In this document: one piece after another, positions 1 through 8,147 of the stretch | Layout: every line of letters begins with the position of its first letter | Position numbering within the stretch: position 1 is the first letter of the stretch | Assembly (NCBI GenBank): GCA_944390765.1 | Contig: CALXQM010000014.1 | Location: 19,049-83,048 of the forward strand | Direction of reading: 5' to 3' | Origin: an uncultured Alphaproteobacteria bacterium | Lineage (GTDB): Bacteria > Pseudomonadota > Alphaproteobacteria > UBA3830 | Length of the DNA stretch: 64,000 nucleotides | Translations under genes and position numbers: made by a program | Notes under the pieces: model-generated | Told to the model about the DNA's origin: nothing | Databases searched by the model: none | Seen by the model: only the letters and a program-made list of their open reading frames with translations

Positions 1-1
1 T

Positions 2-736
2 CTAAAATTTTGTGCATATTTTACAGTTATATTTTTAATCTTTCGTTTTTTTGTTTATGATTGGTATATTGTTCCATCATGTTCAATGGTTCCAACATTA
101 TTAGTGGGAGATATGCCTTTTGTCGAGAAATTCGCATATGGATTTAGTAAACATAATATTTGGTTTAGTCCTAATTTGTTTTCAGGACGTTGTTTCTTTA
201 AAAATAACGTAAAAAGAGGAGAAATTATAGTTTTTAAGCATCCATATAGTAAAGAACATCCAGAATATAATGATTTAAATTTAATAAAAAGAGTTATAGC
301 ATTACCAGGGGATAAAGTAAGTGTAAATAATGGTATTATACGAGTTAATGGAGTTGATGCTCAGTTAACATTTAAAAAAGAGGTTAATTATTTTGATTAT
401 CCTACAGGGCAGACTTATATAATTAATAGATACGAAGAAAAATTGCCTTTATCTGATGCTCCTTCTCATACAGTTGGTTATATAGATGAAATGAGGTTTT
501 CTGATGCCAATAATTTTGAAGAAGTCACTGTTCCAGAAGGGCATTACTTTGTTATGGGAGATAATAGAGATTGTTCAAGGGATTCCAGATGTGGATTAGG
601 ATTTATTCCTGCTGAGAATTTAATGGGAAAAGCAATATTTACCGTATATTCCATTGATAAAGGTGTGAAATTATGGGAATTTTGGAGATGGTTTCAGAAT
701 ATAAGGTATGACCGTATATGCAAACCTCTAAAATAA
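2..736 (+). CDS. lepB: Signal peptidase I, 5' end cut by window edge
   Basis: This type I leader peptidase cleaves Sec signal peptides at the outer face of the inner membrane. The frame is open to the left edge, so the true start lies outside the window. The visible N-terminal part is a hydrophobic segment (about codons 2-60) leading into the catalytic box PSCSMVPTL. The nucleophile Ser is the TCA at 83-85, just before an internal ATG at 86 that must not be taken as the start. The general-base Lys lies in LIKRVIALPGDKV (codon 287-289), and the GDNRDCSRDSR box is at about 558-590. The gene overlaps rnc by 19 nt, giving the classical lepB-rnc-era order. Identification is firm; only the N terminus is missing. 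Confidence 0.95.
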   Translation, partial: LKFCAYFTVIFLIFRFFVYDWYIVPSCSMVPTLLVGDMPFVEKFAYGFSKHNIWFSPNLFSGRCFFKNNVKRGEIIVFKHPYSKEHPEYNDLNLIKRVIALPGDKVSVNNGIIRVNGVDAQLTFKKEVNYFDYPTGQTYIINRYEEKLPLSDAPSHTVGYIDEMRFSDANNFEEVTVPEGHYFVMGDNRDCSRDSRCGLGFIPAENLMGKAIFTVYSIDKGVKLWEFWRWFQNIRYDRICKPLK

Positions 737-1410
737 CAGAAATTATTGAATCTTTAGAATCTATTCTTTGTTATAATTTTAAAAATTTAGATAATATTAG
801 TGTAGCTTTAAATCACCCAGGTTCCAGAAAGTATAATCATTCATTTACTAAAAAATTTGAAAGATTAGAATTTCTTGGAGATAGAGTTCTAGGGCTAGCT
901 CTTGCTAGTTTAATTTATGAAAAGTTTCCTTCAGATTCGGAAGGTGAACTTGCTGTTAGAATATCAATATTAGCTGGAACTGATTTTTTAATTGATTTAT
1001 CTAAAAGAACAGGATTGATTTCATGTTTTTCTATTCCTAAAGGAATGTTTGTTAGTAAAAATAAGACTTCATCTTCCATTGCAGATATGGTTGAAGCTGT
1101 GATAGGTTCTATTTTTTTAGATTCTGATTTTAAAAGTGCCCGTAAAGTTATAATTCATTTATGGGGAAAAGATTTAACAAAAGTTATTTATAAAATAAAA
1201 GATTCTAAAACTAGATTACAGGAATTTGCTCAAAGTAGATTTAATAATTTGCCTAATTATCGTTTAGTAAAAATGAGCGGAGAGGCTCATGACCCGATTT
1301 TTGAAGTAGAAGTTAAGGTAAATGATTTAATAGCAACAGGTTTTGGCAACTCAAAAAAAAGTGCTGAACATGATGCGGCCGATAAATTAATAGAAAAGTT
1401 GCAAAAATGA
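718..1410 (+). CDS. rnc: Ribonuclease III
   Basis: This double-strand-specific endoribonuclease processes rRNA precursors and structured mRNAs. It has 230 residues, the usual family length. The signature ERLEFLGDRVLGLALA lies near residues 46-61 and holds the metal-binding acidic residues. A second acidic cluster is in SSIADMVEAVIGSIFLD near residue 120. The C-terminal 70 residues are a dsRNA-binding domain ending in GFGNSKKSAEHDAADKLIEK. The start lies inside the lepB 3' end, and the stop overlaps the era start in an ATGA junction, so lepB-rnc-era are probably translationally coupled. Confidence 0.95.
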   Translation: MQTSKITEIIESLESILCYNFKNLDNISVALNHPGSRKYNHSFTKKFERLEFLGDRVLGLALASLIYEKFPSDSEGELAVRISILAGTDFLIDLSKRTGLISCFSIPKGMFVSKNKTSSSIADMVEAVIGSIFLDSDFKSARKVIIHLWGKDLTKVIYKIKDSKTRLQEFAQSRFNNLPNYRLVKMSGEAHDPIFEVEVKVNDLIATGFGNSKKSAEHDAADKLIEKLQK

Positions 1411-2231
1411 AAAAATGTGGATTTGTTTCTGTGTTAGGTGAGACCAATTCTGGGAAGTCTACATTAATTAATAGTTTAGTCGGACAAAAAGTTTCCATAG
1501 TTTCCAGAAAAGTTCAAACTACTATTATTAAGATTTTGGGTATAACTATCCATAATGAAAGTCAGATTATTTTTATAGATACTCCAGGATTTGTTTCTAA
1601 AAAAAGTGAAAGTTCATTAGAAAGAATAATATGGGATGCTTTTAGAGATTCAGAACATGTATTATTTGTTATAGATGTAAATAAAAAAGATTTTTCTAAA
1701 AGTGAAGCAATATTGGAGAAAATACATAAAAATAAGAAAGTATCTTTGGTTCTTAATAAGATAGATTTAATATACAAACCAAAGTTATTAGAAATTGCAA
1801 ATAAATTAAGCAATATTAGAAAGTTTGACAATATATTTATGATATCTGCTTTAAATAATGATGGTACATTTCAAATTAAAGATTATCTTTCTAAAGTTAT
1901 GCCTAATAATGATTGGTTTTTTCCTGAAAATAAAGTTACGGATTTGAATCTTGAAAAATTTGTTTCTGAAATTACTAGAGAGCATATTTTTCACCGTATC
2001 CATAAGGAAATTCCATATAAATGTATTGTTGAGACAATATTTTATAAAGAATTAGAGAATGATGTTATAATTAAACAAAATATATATATAAATAATGATG
2101 CTCACCGAATTATTTTATTAGGACACAAGGGGACAAAAATTCGAGCTATAGGAAAGGCTTCGCGTAAGGAATTAAGCGAACTATTAAAAAAGAAGGTTCA
2201 TTTATTTTTAAAGGTTGTTTTAAAAAAATAG
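1407..2231 (+). CDS. era: GTPase Era
   Basis: Era is an essential GTPase that binds the 3' end of 16S rRNA during 30S maturation. G1 is GETNSGKST near residues 11-19, a slight departure from the usual GxPNxGKS. G3 is DTPGFV and G4 is NKIDL. The C-terminal KH domain is recognisable by the run HRIILLGHKGTKIRAIGK followed by the helix that begins SRKELSEL. At 274 residues it is slightly shorter than the typical 295-300. It overlaps rnc by 4 nt and is followed 7 nt later by recO, the conserved rnc-era-recO cluster. Confidence 0.95.
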   Translation: MKKCGFVSVLGETNSGKSTLINSLVGQKVSIVSRKVQTTIIKILGITIHNESQIIFIDTPGFVSKKSESSLERIIWDAFRDSEHVLFVIDVNKKDFSKSEAILEKIHKNKKVSLVLNKIDLIYKPKLLEIANKLSNIRKFDNIFMISALNNDGTFQIKDYLSKVMPNNDWFFPENKVTDLNLEKFVSEITREHIFHRIHKEIPYKCIVETIFYKELENDVIIKQNIYINNDAHRIILLGHKGTKIRAIGKASRKELSELLKKKVHLFLKVVLKK

Positions 2232-2238
2232 GTAATGA

Positions 2239-2946
2239 ATGCATTGGAAAGAGAAAGCTATTATTTTATCTATTAAGAATTTTGGCGAAAATTCTCGTAT
2301 TATTACTTTATTTAACCGAAGCATTGGAAAAACACGAGGGTTGTTAAAAGGATTAAAATTATCTATACAACCTGGAGATATATGTGAAGTCTGTTGGAGA
2401 GGCCGCAATGCAGAACAATTAGGGGTGTTAAAAGTAGAAAATTTGTTTTCTCCGTTTTCTTTTGTATTTAATAATCCAATGGAAGTTTTAGCTATAGAAA
2501 GTGCGTGTACTTTGTGCATAAATGGATTACCAGATAAAGCACCTCATTCAGAGTTGTTTGATTCTCTTCATTCTTTATTGTTGAAGATAACACAAAATAA
2601 TTGGTTATCAGATTATGTATTATTTGAAAAAAATTTCTTAGCAGAAATGGGAGTTGGATTAGATTTATCTAAATGTGCTGTAACAGGTAAAAAAGAAGGT
2701 TTGGTATATGTGTCACCACGTACAGGAAAAGCGGTAATAAAAGAAGTTGGAGAAAAATATAAAAATAGATTATTTCAACTTCCACAATTTTTGTTGGAAA
2801 ATTCAAAAGTTATTCCATCTTTAAATGATATATTTTCCGCTTTAAATATGCTTGGGTATTTTCTGAAAATGTATTTTGAAGATAATAAAGAGTTACCATT
2901 ATCAAGAAATTATTTGATTGAAGAGCTGATGAAAGGAATTACTTAG
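2239..2946 (+). CDS. recO: DNA repair protein RecO
   Basis: RecO is a recombination mediator that loads RecA on SSB-coated DNA together with RecR (recR is at 42.9 kb). It has 235 residues. The N-terminal OB-fold begins with the family pattern KEKAIILSIKNFGENSRII, and the helical C-terminal domain follows. The typical zinc cysteines are largely absent: only scattered Cys such as ACTLC near residue 91 and LSKCAVTG near residue 145 remain. That is common in the alphaproteobacterial branch. The gene sits directly after era and ends one base before pntAA. Confidence 0.88.
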   Translation: MHWKEKAIILSIKNFGENSRIITLFNRSIGKTRGLLKGLKLSIQPGDICEVCWRGRNAEQLGVLKVENLFSPFSFVFNNPMEVLAIESACTLCINGLPDKAPHSELFDSLHSLLLKITQNNWLSDYVLFEKNFLAEMGVGLDLSKCAVTGKKEGLVYVSPRTGKAVIKEVGEKYKNRLFQLPQFLLENSKVIPSLNDIFSALNMLGYFLKMYFEDNKELPLSRNYLIEELMKGIT

Positions 2947-4005
2947 ATGATAATTAGCACAATTATAGATCCAATAGAAAAAAGAGTAGCAATTACTCCT
3001 GAAACAGTATCAAAGTATATAAAATTAGGATTTGATGTATTTTTACCAGAATCTGTAGGAACGACGGCAGGTTTTTCTGATAATTTATATATAGAAGCTG
3101 GAGCAAAAATTTTTGATACCAAAATTAAAGATGTTAATTTATATTTGTGTGTAAAACCTTCTAATTTGTCAGAATTGGAATTAACAAAAGGAAGTTATTT
3201 GATTGCTATGTTATCTCCATTCCAAAATGAAAAGATATTACAAAAATTATTTTTAAATGGAATAAATTTATGTGCTTTAGAAAAAATTCCTAGAATTACA
3301 AGGGCACAATCTATGGACATTTTATCATCTCAAGCTAATATTGCTGGATATAAGGCAATGATTGATGCTATAGCAGAATATGGCAGAGTGATTCCTTTAA
3401 TGATGACTGCCGCTGGAACAATTCGTCCTGCAAAAGTTTTAATTATTGGTGCTGGTGTAGCTGGTTTACAGGCTATTGCTACAGCCAAAAGAATGGGTGC
3501 TATTGTGTATGCTTTTGATGTACGTAAAGCAGCAAAAGAACAAGTGGAAAGTCTTGGTGCTATTTTTATTGAAGTTGAAAATAGTGAAAATGGAGAAACA
3601 GCGGGTGGCTATGCAATGGAAATGTCTGAAGGATATAAGAAAAAACAAGCCGAAAAATTAAATGAAGTGCTAAAAAAATCAGATATTGTTGTCACTACAG
3701 CTCAAATTCCAGGGAAACCAGCTCCTGTTTTAATTACTAAAGAAATGGTCGGTAATATGCCAAATGGTTCTGTTATTGTTGATATGTCGACAGAAACAGG
3801 AGGAAATTGTGAGCTTTCGCAAAAAGATAAAAAAATAATATATGAAGGTACTACTATTATTGGCTATACAGATTTTGCTTCGAGGGTTGCTCATGATTCC
3901 AGTCAGTTATTTGCAAGAAACATATATAACTTTGTTACTTTAATGCTTAAAGATAGTAAAATTGATCTATCTGATGAAATTGTTCAATCTACTTTAATAA
4001 AATAA
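2947..4005 (+). CDS. pntAA: NAD(P) transhydrogenase subunit alpha part 1 (PntAA)
   Basis: This is the soluble NAD(H)-binding domain I of the proton-translocating transhydrogenase, which makes NADPH at the cost of the proton gradient. It has 352 residues. The N terminus carries the RVAITPE motif of the alanine dehydrogenase/PNT family. The Rossmann site GAGVAGLQAIATAK lies near residues 167-180, and the C terminus has the family pattern SRVAHDSSQLFARNIYNF. An AAGGAA ribosome-binding site inside recO precedes the ATG by 8 nt. The membrane subunits (pntAB, pntB) normally follow, but an enoyl-CoA hydratase is found instead, so the partners must lie elsewhere or be lost. Confidence 0.88.
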   Translation: MIISTIIDPIEKRVAITPETVSKYIKLGFDVFLPESVGTTAGFSDNLYIEAGAKIFDTKIKDVNLYLCVKPSNLSELELTKGSYLIAMLSPFQNEKILQKLFLNGINLCALEKIPRITRAQSMDILSSQANIAGYKAMIDAIAEYGRVIPLMMTAAGTIRPAKVLIIGAGVAGLQAIATAKRMGAIVYAFDVRKAAKEQVESLGAIFIEVENSENGETAGGYAMEMSEGYKKKQAEKLNEVLKKSDIVVTTAQIPGKPAPVLITKEMVGNMPNGSVIVDMSTETGGNCELSQKDKKIIYEGTTIIGYTDFASRVAHDSSQLFARNIYNFVTLMLKDSKIDLSDEIVQSTLIK

Positions 4006-4059
4006 TTTAATATTTTATTTATTTATTGGATCTAATATATCCCTTAAAAGGAATGAATA

Positions 4060-4797
4060 ATGTCTGTTGTTTTTGAAATTAAAAATAATATAGCTGTACT
4101 TACAATAAATAATGGGAATAAGCTTAATGTTTTAAATTCTCATACTATGAATGAAATTGCTAACTATCTAGATGAATTAGAAAAAAAAGCTAGGGTATTA
4201 ATTATTTTTGGTAATGATAAAGCATTTGCTGCAGGTGTAGATATTAATGAAATTAATTTATTAGATTATGAAAGTGCATATAATAATGAATTTATAAATC
4301 AAAAATGGGAATGCATTTTAAATGCTAAAATACCTGTGATTTCCGGTGTTGATGGATATGCTCTGGGAGGTGGATTTGAGATGGTTTTAGCAAGTGATAT
4401 TGTTATATCTACTGAAAGAGCTATATTTGGATTTCCTGAAGTTAAATTAGGATTAATGCCAGGTTTGGGAGGAACTCAACTACTGACTAGAGCTATAGGT
4501 ATGAAAAAAGCATGTGAATTAATTATGACCGGAAATTTTATCACAGCTAAAGAGGCATATGATATGAGAATAATCAATAAGGTAGTGGACAAAAATATAT
4601 TAAAAGAGGAAGTAATTAAATTAGCCAATGATATTATCAATAAACCATTTTTAAGTGTTAAAGCTATTAAAGAATCTATTAAACTTTCACAGAATGTTGG
4701 ATTAGAGCAAGGAATAAAGATAGAAAGACATTTATTCCGTTCTTTATTTTCTACTAAAGACAAAAATAAACAGGTTACTAAATTTCTGAAAAAATAA
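4060..4797 (+). CDS. Enoyl-CoA hydratase (crotonase family)
   Basis: This crotonase-fold enzyme probably hydrates trans-2-enoyl-CoA. It has 245 residues. The oxyanion-hole segment FAAGVDINEI lies near residue 56. GGGFEMVLASD near residue 106 and FPEVKLGLMPGLGGTQLLT near residue 127 carry the two catalytic glutamates typical of FadB/EchA hydratases. The C-terminal trimerisation helices are present. The ribosome-binding site AAAAGGAA precedes the ATG. A PhaB-like acetoacetyl-CoA reductase sits at 44.5 kb, so short-chain acyl-CoA or hydroxybutyrate chemistry is one possible use. The substrate cannot be told from sequence. Confidence 0.85.
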   Translation: MSVVFEIKNNIAVLTINNGNKLNVLNSHTMNEIANYLDELEKKARVLIIFGNDKAFAAGVDINEINLLDYESAYNNEFINQKWECILNAKIPVISGVDGYALGGGFEMVLASDIVISTERAIFGFPEVKLGLMPGLGGTQLLTRAIGMKKACELIMTGNFITAKEAYDMRIINKVVDKNILKEEVIKLANDIINKPFLSVKAIKESIKLSQNVGLEQGIKIERHLFRSLFSTKDKNKQVTKFLKK

Positions 4798-4814
4798 TTC
4801 GAGTTATATACTAA

Positions 4815-5085
4815 ACCTTTTACAAAAGTCGAACTTTCCACTTTGCGTCATTCTGAGTGAACAAAGTGAGCGGAGAATCCATTTGCGTATTCATCATATT
4901 ACTGTTTGAATCATCTTGCGGATTACCACGTCGCAAGCTCCTCATAATGACGCCAAGTGGAAGAAGCGGAGCCTATATGACTCCATGTAATGATGTTAAA
5001 GATAGTATAAATATCAATGCGTGACGTTCTAGAACCTCTAGTTATCAGAAAATTAAGAAATCTGTTTCCATAAGAACTATATTAT
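4815..5085 (-). repeat. Dispersed ~270-bp repeat element, copy A
   Basis: This non-coding interval is more GC-rich than its surroundings. Its reverse complement aligns along most of its length with 18445-18705 and over the 3' half with 35030-35280. Shared cores are GTCATTATGAGGAGC, GACGTGGTAATCC, GGATTCTC, GTTCACTCAGAATGACG and TTCGACTTT. Two cores (GAGGAGC...GTGGTAATCC and GGATTCTC...AGAATGACG) can each fold on themselves. No ORF is carried. It fills the gap between the enoyl-CoA hydratase and ybaB. Confidence 0.75.
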
Positions 5086-5108
5086 TTTTCGAAAAATTGT
5101 TTGCAAGT

Positions 5109-5414
5109 CTAAAATGGTAGCGATACACCCGGAGGTAAAATTCCGTTCATATTTTCTGCTGCTTTGGCTTCTAATTTAGCTTTAGCATCATTATAAGCAG
5201 CGATTACTAAATCAGAAACAATATCAGCTTCATCCGGAATCATTAATGTTGAATCTATATTCAATGATTTTATATCATATTTTCCATTGATAGTTATTTT
5301 AACCATTCCATTTCCTGATAATCCGGAAAATTCTGTTTCAGCTAACTTGTTTTGAGCTTCAGCCAAATTTTTTTGCATCTGTTGTGCTTGTTTCATAAGT
5401 TGATTAATATTCAT
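5109..5414 (-). CDS. ybaB: Nucleoid-associated protein, YbaB/EbfC family
   Basis: This is a small DNA-binding homodimer of the YbaB/EbfC family. It has 101 residues from the ATG at 5414. That start is preferred over an ATG at 5426 because GGAGA lies 6 nt in front of it. Family hallmarks are MNQLMKQAQQMQKNLAEAQ-like N-terminal helices (here NQLMKQAQQMQKNLAEAQNK), the central GNGMVKITINGKYDIKSLNI strand region and the C-terminal MNGILPPGVSLPF. It follows dnaX with overlapping or adjacent codons, the conserved dnaX-ybaB pair. recR, often third in this cluster, is instead at 42.9 kb next to holB. Confidence 0.93.
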   Translation of the reverse strand: MNINQLMKQAQQMQKNLAEAQNKLAETEFSGLSGNGMVKITINGKYDIKSLNIDSTLMIPDEADIVSDLVIAAYNDAKAKLEAKAAENMNGILPPGVSLPF

Positions 5415-5425
5415 TATATTCTCCA

Positions 5426-6667
5426 TTACTGAATTTTTGCATCAGGAAACATTTTTAACGCACTATCTAATAAAGAATTTTTATTTCCTTCGCAGTTTTC
5501 TCTTATATCATAATTCTTATCTTTTTCAAAACATTCTGAATCTAGTTTTTTTACAATGTCTTGTAAATCAGGAAAATCTGATGAATAAGTAATTCTTATA
5601 ATTAACATTTCTAAAACTAATTCAGGTCTATCTGTAAATTTTAATTCTTCTACTCCTTTCAACAACATTTGCCATATTCTTGAAAGAACTGCTAAGTTAG
5701 TTTTATCAATGATTTTTTTTAATGAATCATATAAATTATCATCGAGGATATTCAAAGGAGATTTTACATTAGATTTTATACAAGATGCCAAATGTACGAA
5801 ATCCATAAGTCTAGTTATAATCATATTCGGGAAAGTTTTTCGTTGGACAATTTCCCTATATTTTTCTATAGCTTTATTAAGATTTGCAGATAAAATAAGA
5901 TCAAATAGTTCAAGCATCGAATAATCATCAGCTATACCCAGTAGTTCTGTAATATCATTAGTAGTTAATTTATTGTTTTCCGCTATATTAATTGCTTGGT
6001 CTAATATCGATAAACTGTCTCTAATCGAACCATTAGCAGCTACCGCGATAGCTTTTAATACATCTGCATTGGCAGAAATATTTTCTTGATTGCAAATCGT
6101 AGATAAATATTGTGCAATAGTATCATTATCTACGTTTTTTAAATCTAGTTTCAAAACCCGAGATAAAATTGTTTCTGGAATTTTATAAGTTTCTGTTGTT
6201 GCTAATAAGAATTTTACATGAATTGGTGGTTCTTCTAAAGTTTTTAATAGTGCATTAAATGCACTTTTTGATAACATATGAACTTCATCAATTATAAATA
6301 TTTTATACTGTCCTATAGAGGGCTTATATCTACATGATTCAATAATTTCTCTAATATCATCAACACCTGTGTTACTTGCGGCATCTATTTCTATTACATC
6401 AATTTGATTATCTTTTGAAAAAGATAAACATGATTCGCATCTACAGCATGGTTCATAGTCAGAATCTTGTCTATTCTCGCATCTTAGTGCTTTAGCTAGT
6501 ATACGGGCAAGAGTTGTTTTCCCTACACCTCTAGTTCCGGAGAATAAAATCGCATGTCCAACTCTATTTTTTATAATGGCTTTTGTGATAATCTTTACAG
6601 TTATGTCTTGACCGACTACATCCAAAAATTTTTGAGGTCTATATTTTGTTGCTAATGGAATATACAT
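5426..6667 (-). CDS. dnaX: DNA polymerase III subunit gamma/tau, short form
   Basis: This is the clamp-loader ATPase of the replicase. It has 413 residues. Walker A is GTRGVGKTT near residues 46-54. A zinc module has a Cys in ALRCENRQD and then CCRCESC. Walker B is FIIDEVHML. The sensor-1 region reads ILSRVLKLDL, with Val where the SRC motif normally has Cys. Domain III follows, and the protein ends near residue 413. It therefore resembles gamma in length and lacks the C-terminal region of tau that contacts DnaB and the polymerase alpha subunit. The SRP RNA lies just upstream on the same strand, as in many alphaproteobacteria. Confidence 0.95.
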   Translation of the reverse strand: MYIPLATKYRPQKFLDVVGQDITVKIITKAIIKNRVGHAILFSGTRGVGKTTLARILAKALRCENRQDSDYEPCCRCESCLSFSKDNQIDVIEIDAASNTGVDDIREIIESCRYKPSIGQYKIFIIDEVHMLSKSAFNALLKTLEEPPIHVKFLLATTETYKIPETILSRVLKLDLKNVDNDTIAQYLSTICNQENISANADVLKAIAVAANGSIRDSLSILDQAINIAENNKLTTNDITELLGIADDYSMLELFDLILSANLNKAIEKYREIVQRKTFPNMIITRLMDFVHLASCIKSNVKSPLNILDDNLYDSLKKIIDKTNLAVLSRIWQMLLKGVEELKFTDRPELVLEMLIIRITYSSDFPDLQDIVKKLDSECFEKDKNYDIRENCEGNKNSLLDSALKMFPDAKIQ

Positions 6668-6685
6668 AGATTAATCCTAACTAAA

Positions 6686-6770
6686 AGAGTATATGACCCA
6701 AACAGTATTTGCTACGGCTGCTTTCTTCCAAACCTGACCGGGTTCACAATCTTATTTGTCCATATACTCT
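6686..6770 (-). ncRNA. ffs: 4.5S/SRP RNA (small bacterial type)
   Basis: On the minus strand the 85-nt segment has the universally conserved SRP RNA apical core: GGTCAGG, then GGAAGAAAGCAGCC, with its asymmetric loop. The ends pair perfectly over 10 bp (AGAGTATATG with CATATACTCT). It is placed directly upstream of dnaX in the same direction, a recurrent arrangement. It is the RNA partner of Ffh for co-translational membrane targeting. A short T-rich run follows on the minus strand. Confidence 0.95.
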
Positions 6771-6896
6771 AACTATTAATATAACAGATACTTACAATAA
6801 ATTAAAAGTAAAAAAACGGTAAAAAATGTTAAAAAAATCTGTCAAAAATATATTTTTTATGATAAAAAGCTATTGATATAAAATTACGGAATATTT

Positions 6897-8147
6897 ATGT
6901 CCAGCATGATTGAAAAATCAAATCAACTCAATACTTCTTATACTTCAAAAATACCAAAAACAATTTGGATAGTTGGAATTGTAAGTTTTTTTTCTAATAC
7001 AGCTTCTGTCGTGATAACAGCTTTTTCTCCTGAATTTATTATTAATATTTTAGGTGGAACGCCTGCGGCAATGGGTTATATTAGAGGTTTATCCGAAGCT
7101 TTATCTTATCTAATGAAAATGGCCTCAGGAGTAATAAGCGATTGGCTAGGAAAAAGAAAAATACTTATGCTTTTTGGTTATTTATGTGCAGCTTTTGCAA
7201 AACCAATGTTTGCATTTTGTAACGGCCTTGGGCTTTATACTGCAGCTCAGATTTTAGAAAGAATTACAAATGGATTAAGAGACACGCCTAGAGATGCTTT
7301 GATAGCTGATTGCGCACCAAAAGAATTAAAAGGGGCTAGTTATGGAATTAGGCAGAGTTGTGCCTTTTTGGGTTCTATGGTTGGTTCTATTATTGCTTTT
7401 TTTGCTTTATGGTATTTTGGTACATCTGTTACCACTTTAAGAATGGTTTATCTGTTTGCTACAGTTCCTATCCTTACATCTGTATTACTGATATATTTTG
7501 GAATTTCTGAACCGAAAAATATAGTTAGTTTAAAGGATAAAAGAAAGGGTTTTCCTATAAAAATAGCTGATATGAAACAATTAGGTACACATTTTTGGTA
7601 CTATATGTTCGTTTGCTTTATTTTTATGTGCGCTCGATATAGTGAATCGTTTTTAGTTTATAGGGCACAGAGTCTAGGATTAGATGTAAAGTATGCTCCT
7701 TTAGTTTTAGCAGTAATGTATCTTTTTAATTCACCTACTTCTAAAATTGTTGGTAATTGGTCTGATAAACATGATCGTAAATTATTTTTAGCATTTGGAT
7801 TCTGTATGATGCTTGCTTCTTGTATTATACTAGCATTAGCCCATAGTTTTTGGTTGGTAATTGTAGGTGCTGCAGTTTATGGTATTCATTATGGCGCTAC
7901 TCAAGGAACATTTTATGCTATGGTGTCAGATTATTCTCCTCCGCAAATTAAAGGAACATCTATAGGGATATTTAATCTTGTTTGTTGCTTAGGAATGGGA
8001 ATTTCTAATATTCTTACTGGGGAATTTTGGAAACATTATGGAGCAGAATGGACATTTATTGTTATTTCTGCGATATCTTTTATCGCAGCAATTTGTATGA
8101 TGTTTGTAAAAAAGCCAAATAAAAGAATGAGAACATTATCTGTATGA
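6897..8147 (+). CDS. MFS transporter
   Basis: This is a major facilitator protein of 416 residues with about 12 hydrophobic helices. The cytoplasmic loop between helices 2 and 3 reads GVISDWLGKRKILM, which fits the MFS consensus GxxxDrxGrr. A second such loop, IVGNWSDKHDRK, precedes helix 8 near residue 295. A cytoplasmic ERITNGLRDTPRDALIAD segment near residue 122 resembles the helix 4-5 signature of the family. The substrate cannot be read from sequence. The stop TGA overlaps the ATG of prfB, so the two genes are probably co-transcribed and coupled. Confidence 0.85.
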   Translation: MSSMIEKSNQLNTSYTSKIPKTIWIVGIVSFFSNTASVVITAFSPEFIINILGGTPAAMGYIRGLSEALSYLMKMASGVISDWLGKRKILMLFGYLCAAFAKPMFAFCNGLGLYTAAQILERITNGLRDTPRDALIADCAPKELKGASYGIRQSCAFLGSMVGSIIAFFALWYFGTSVTTLRMVYLFATVPILTSVLLIYFGISEPKNIVSLKDKRKGFPIKIADMKQLGTHFWYYMFVCFIFMCARYSESFLVYRAQSLGLDVKYAPLVLAVMYLFNSPTSKIVGNWSDKHDRKLFLAFGFCMMLASCIILALAHSFWLVIVGAAVYGIHYGATQGTFYAMVSDYSPPQIKGTSIGIFNLVCCLGMGISNILTGEFWKHYGAEWTFIVISAISFIAAICMMFVKKPNKRMRTLSV

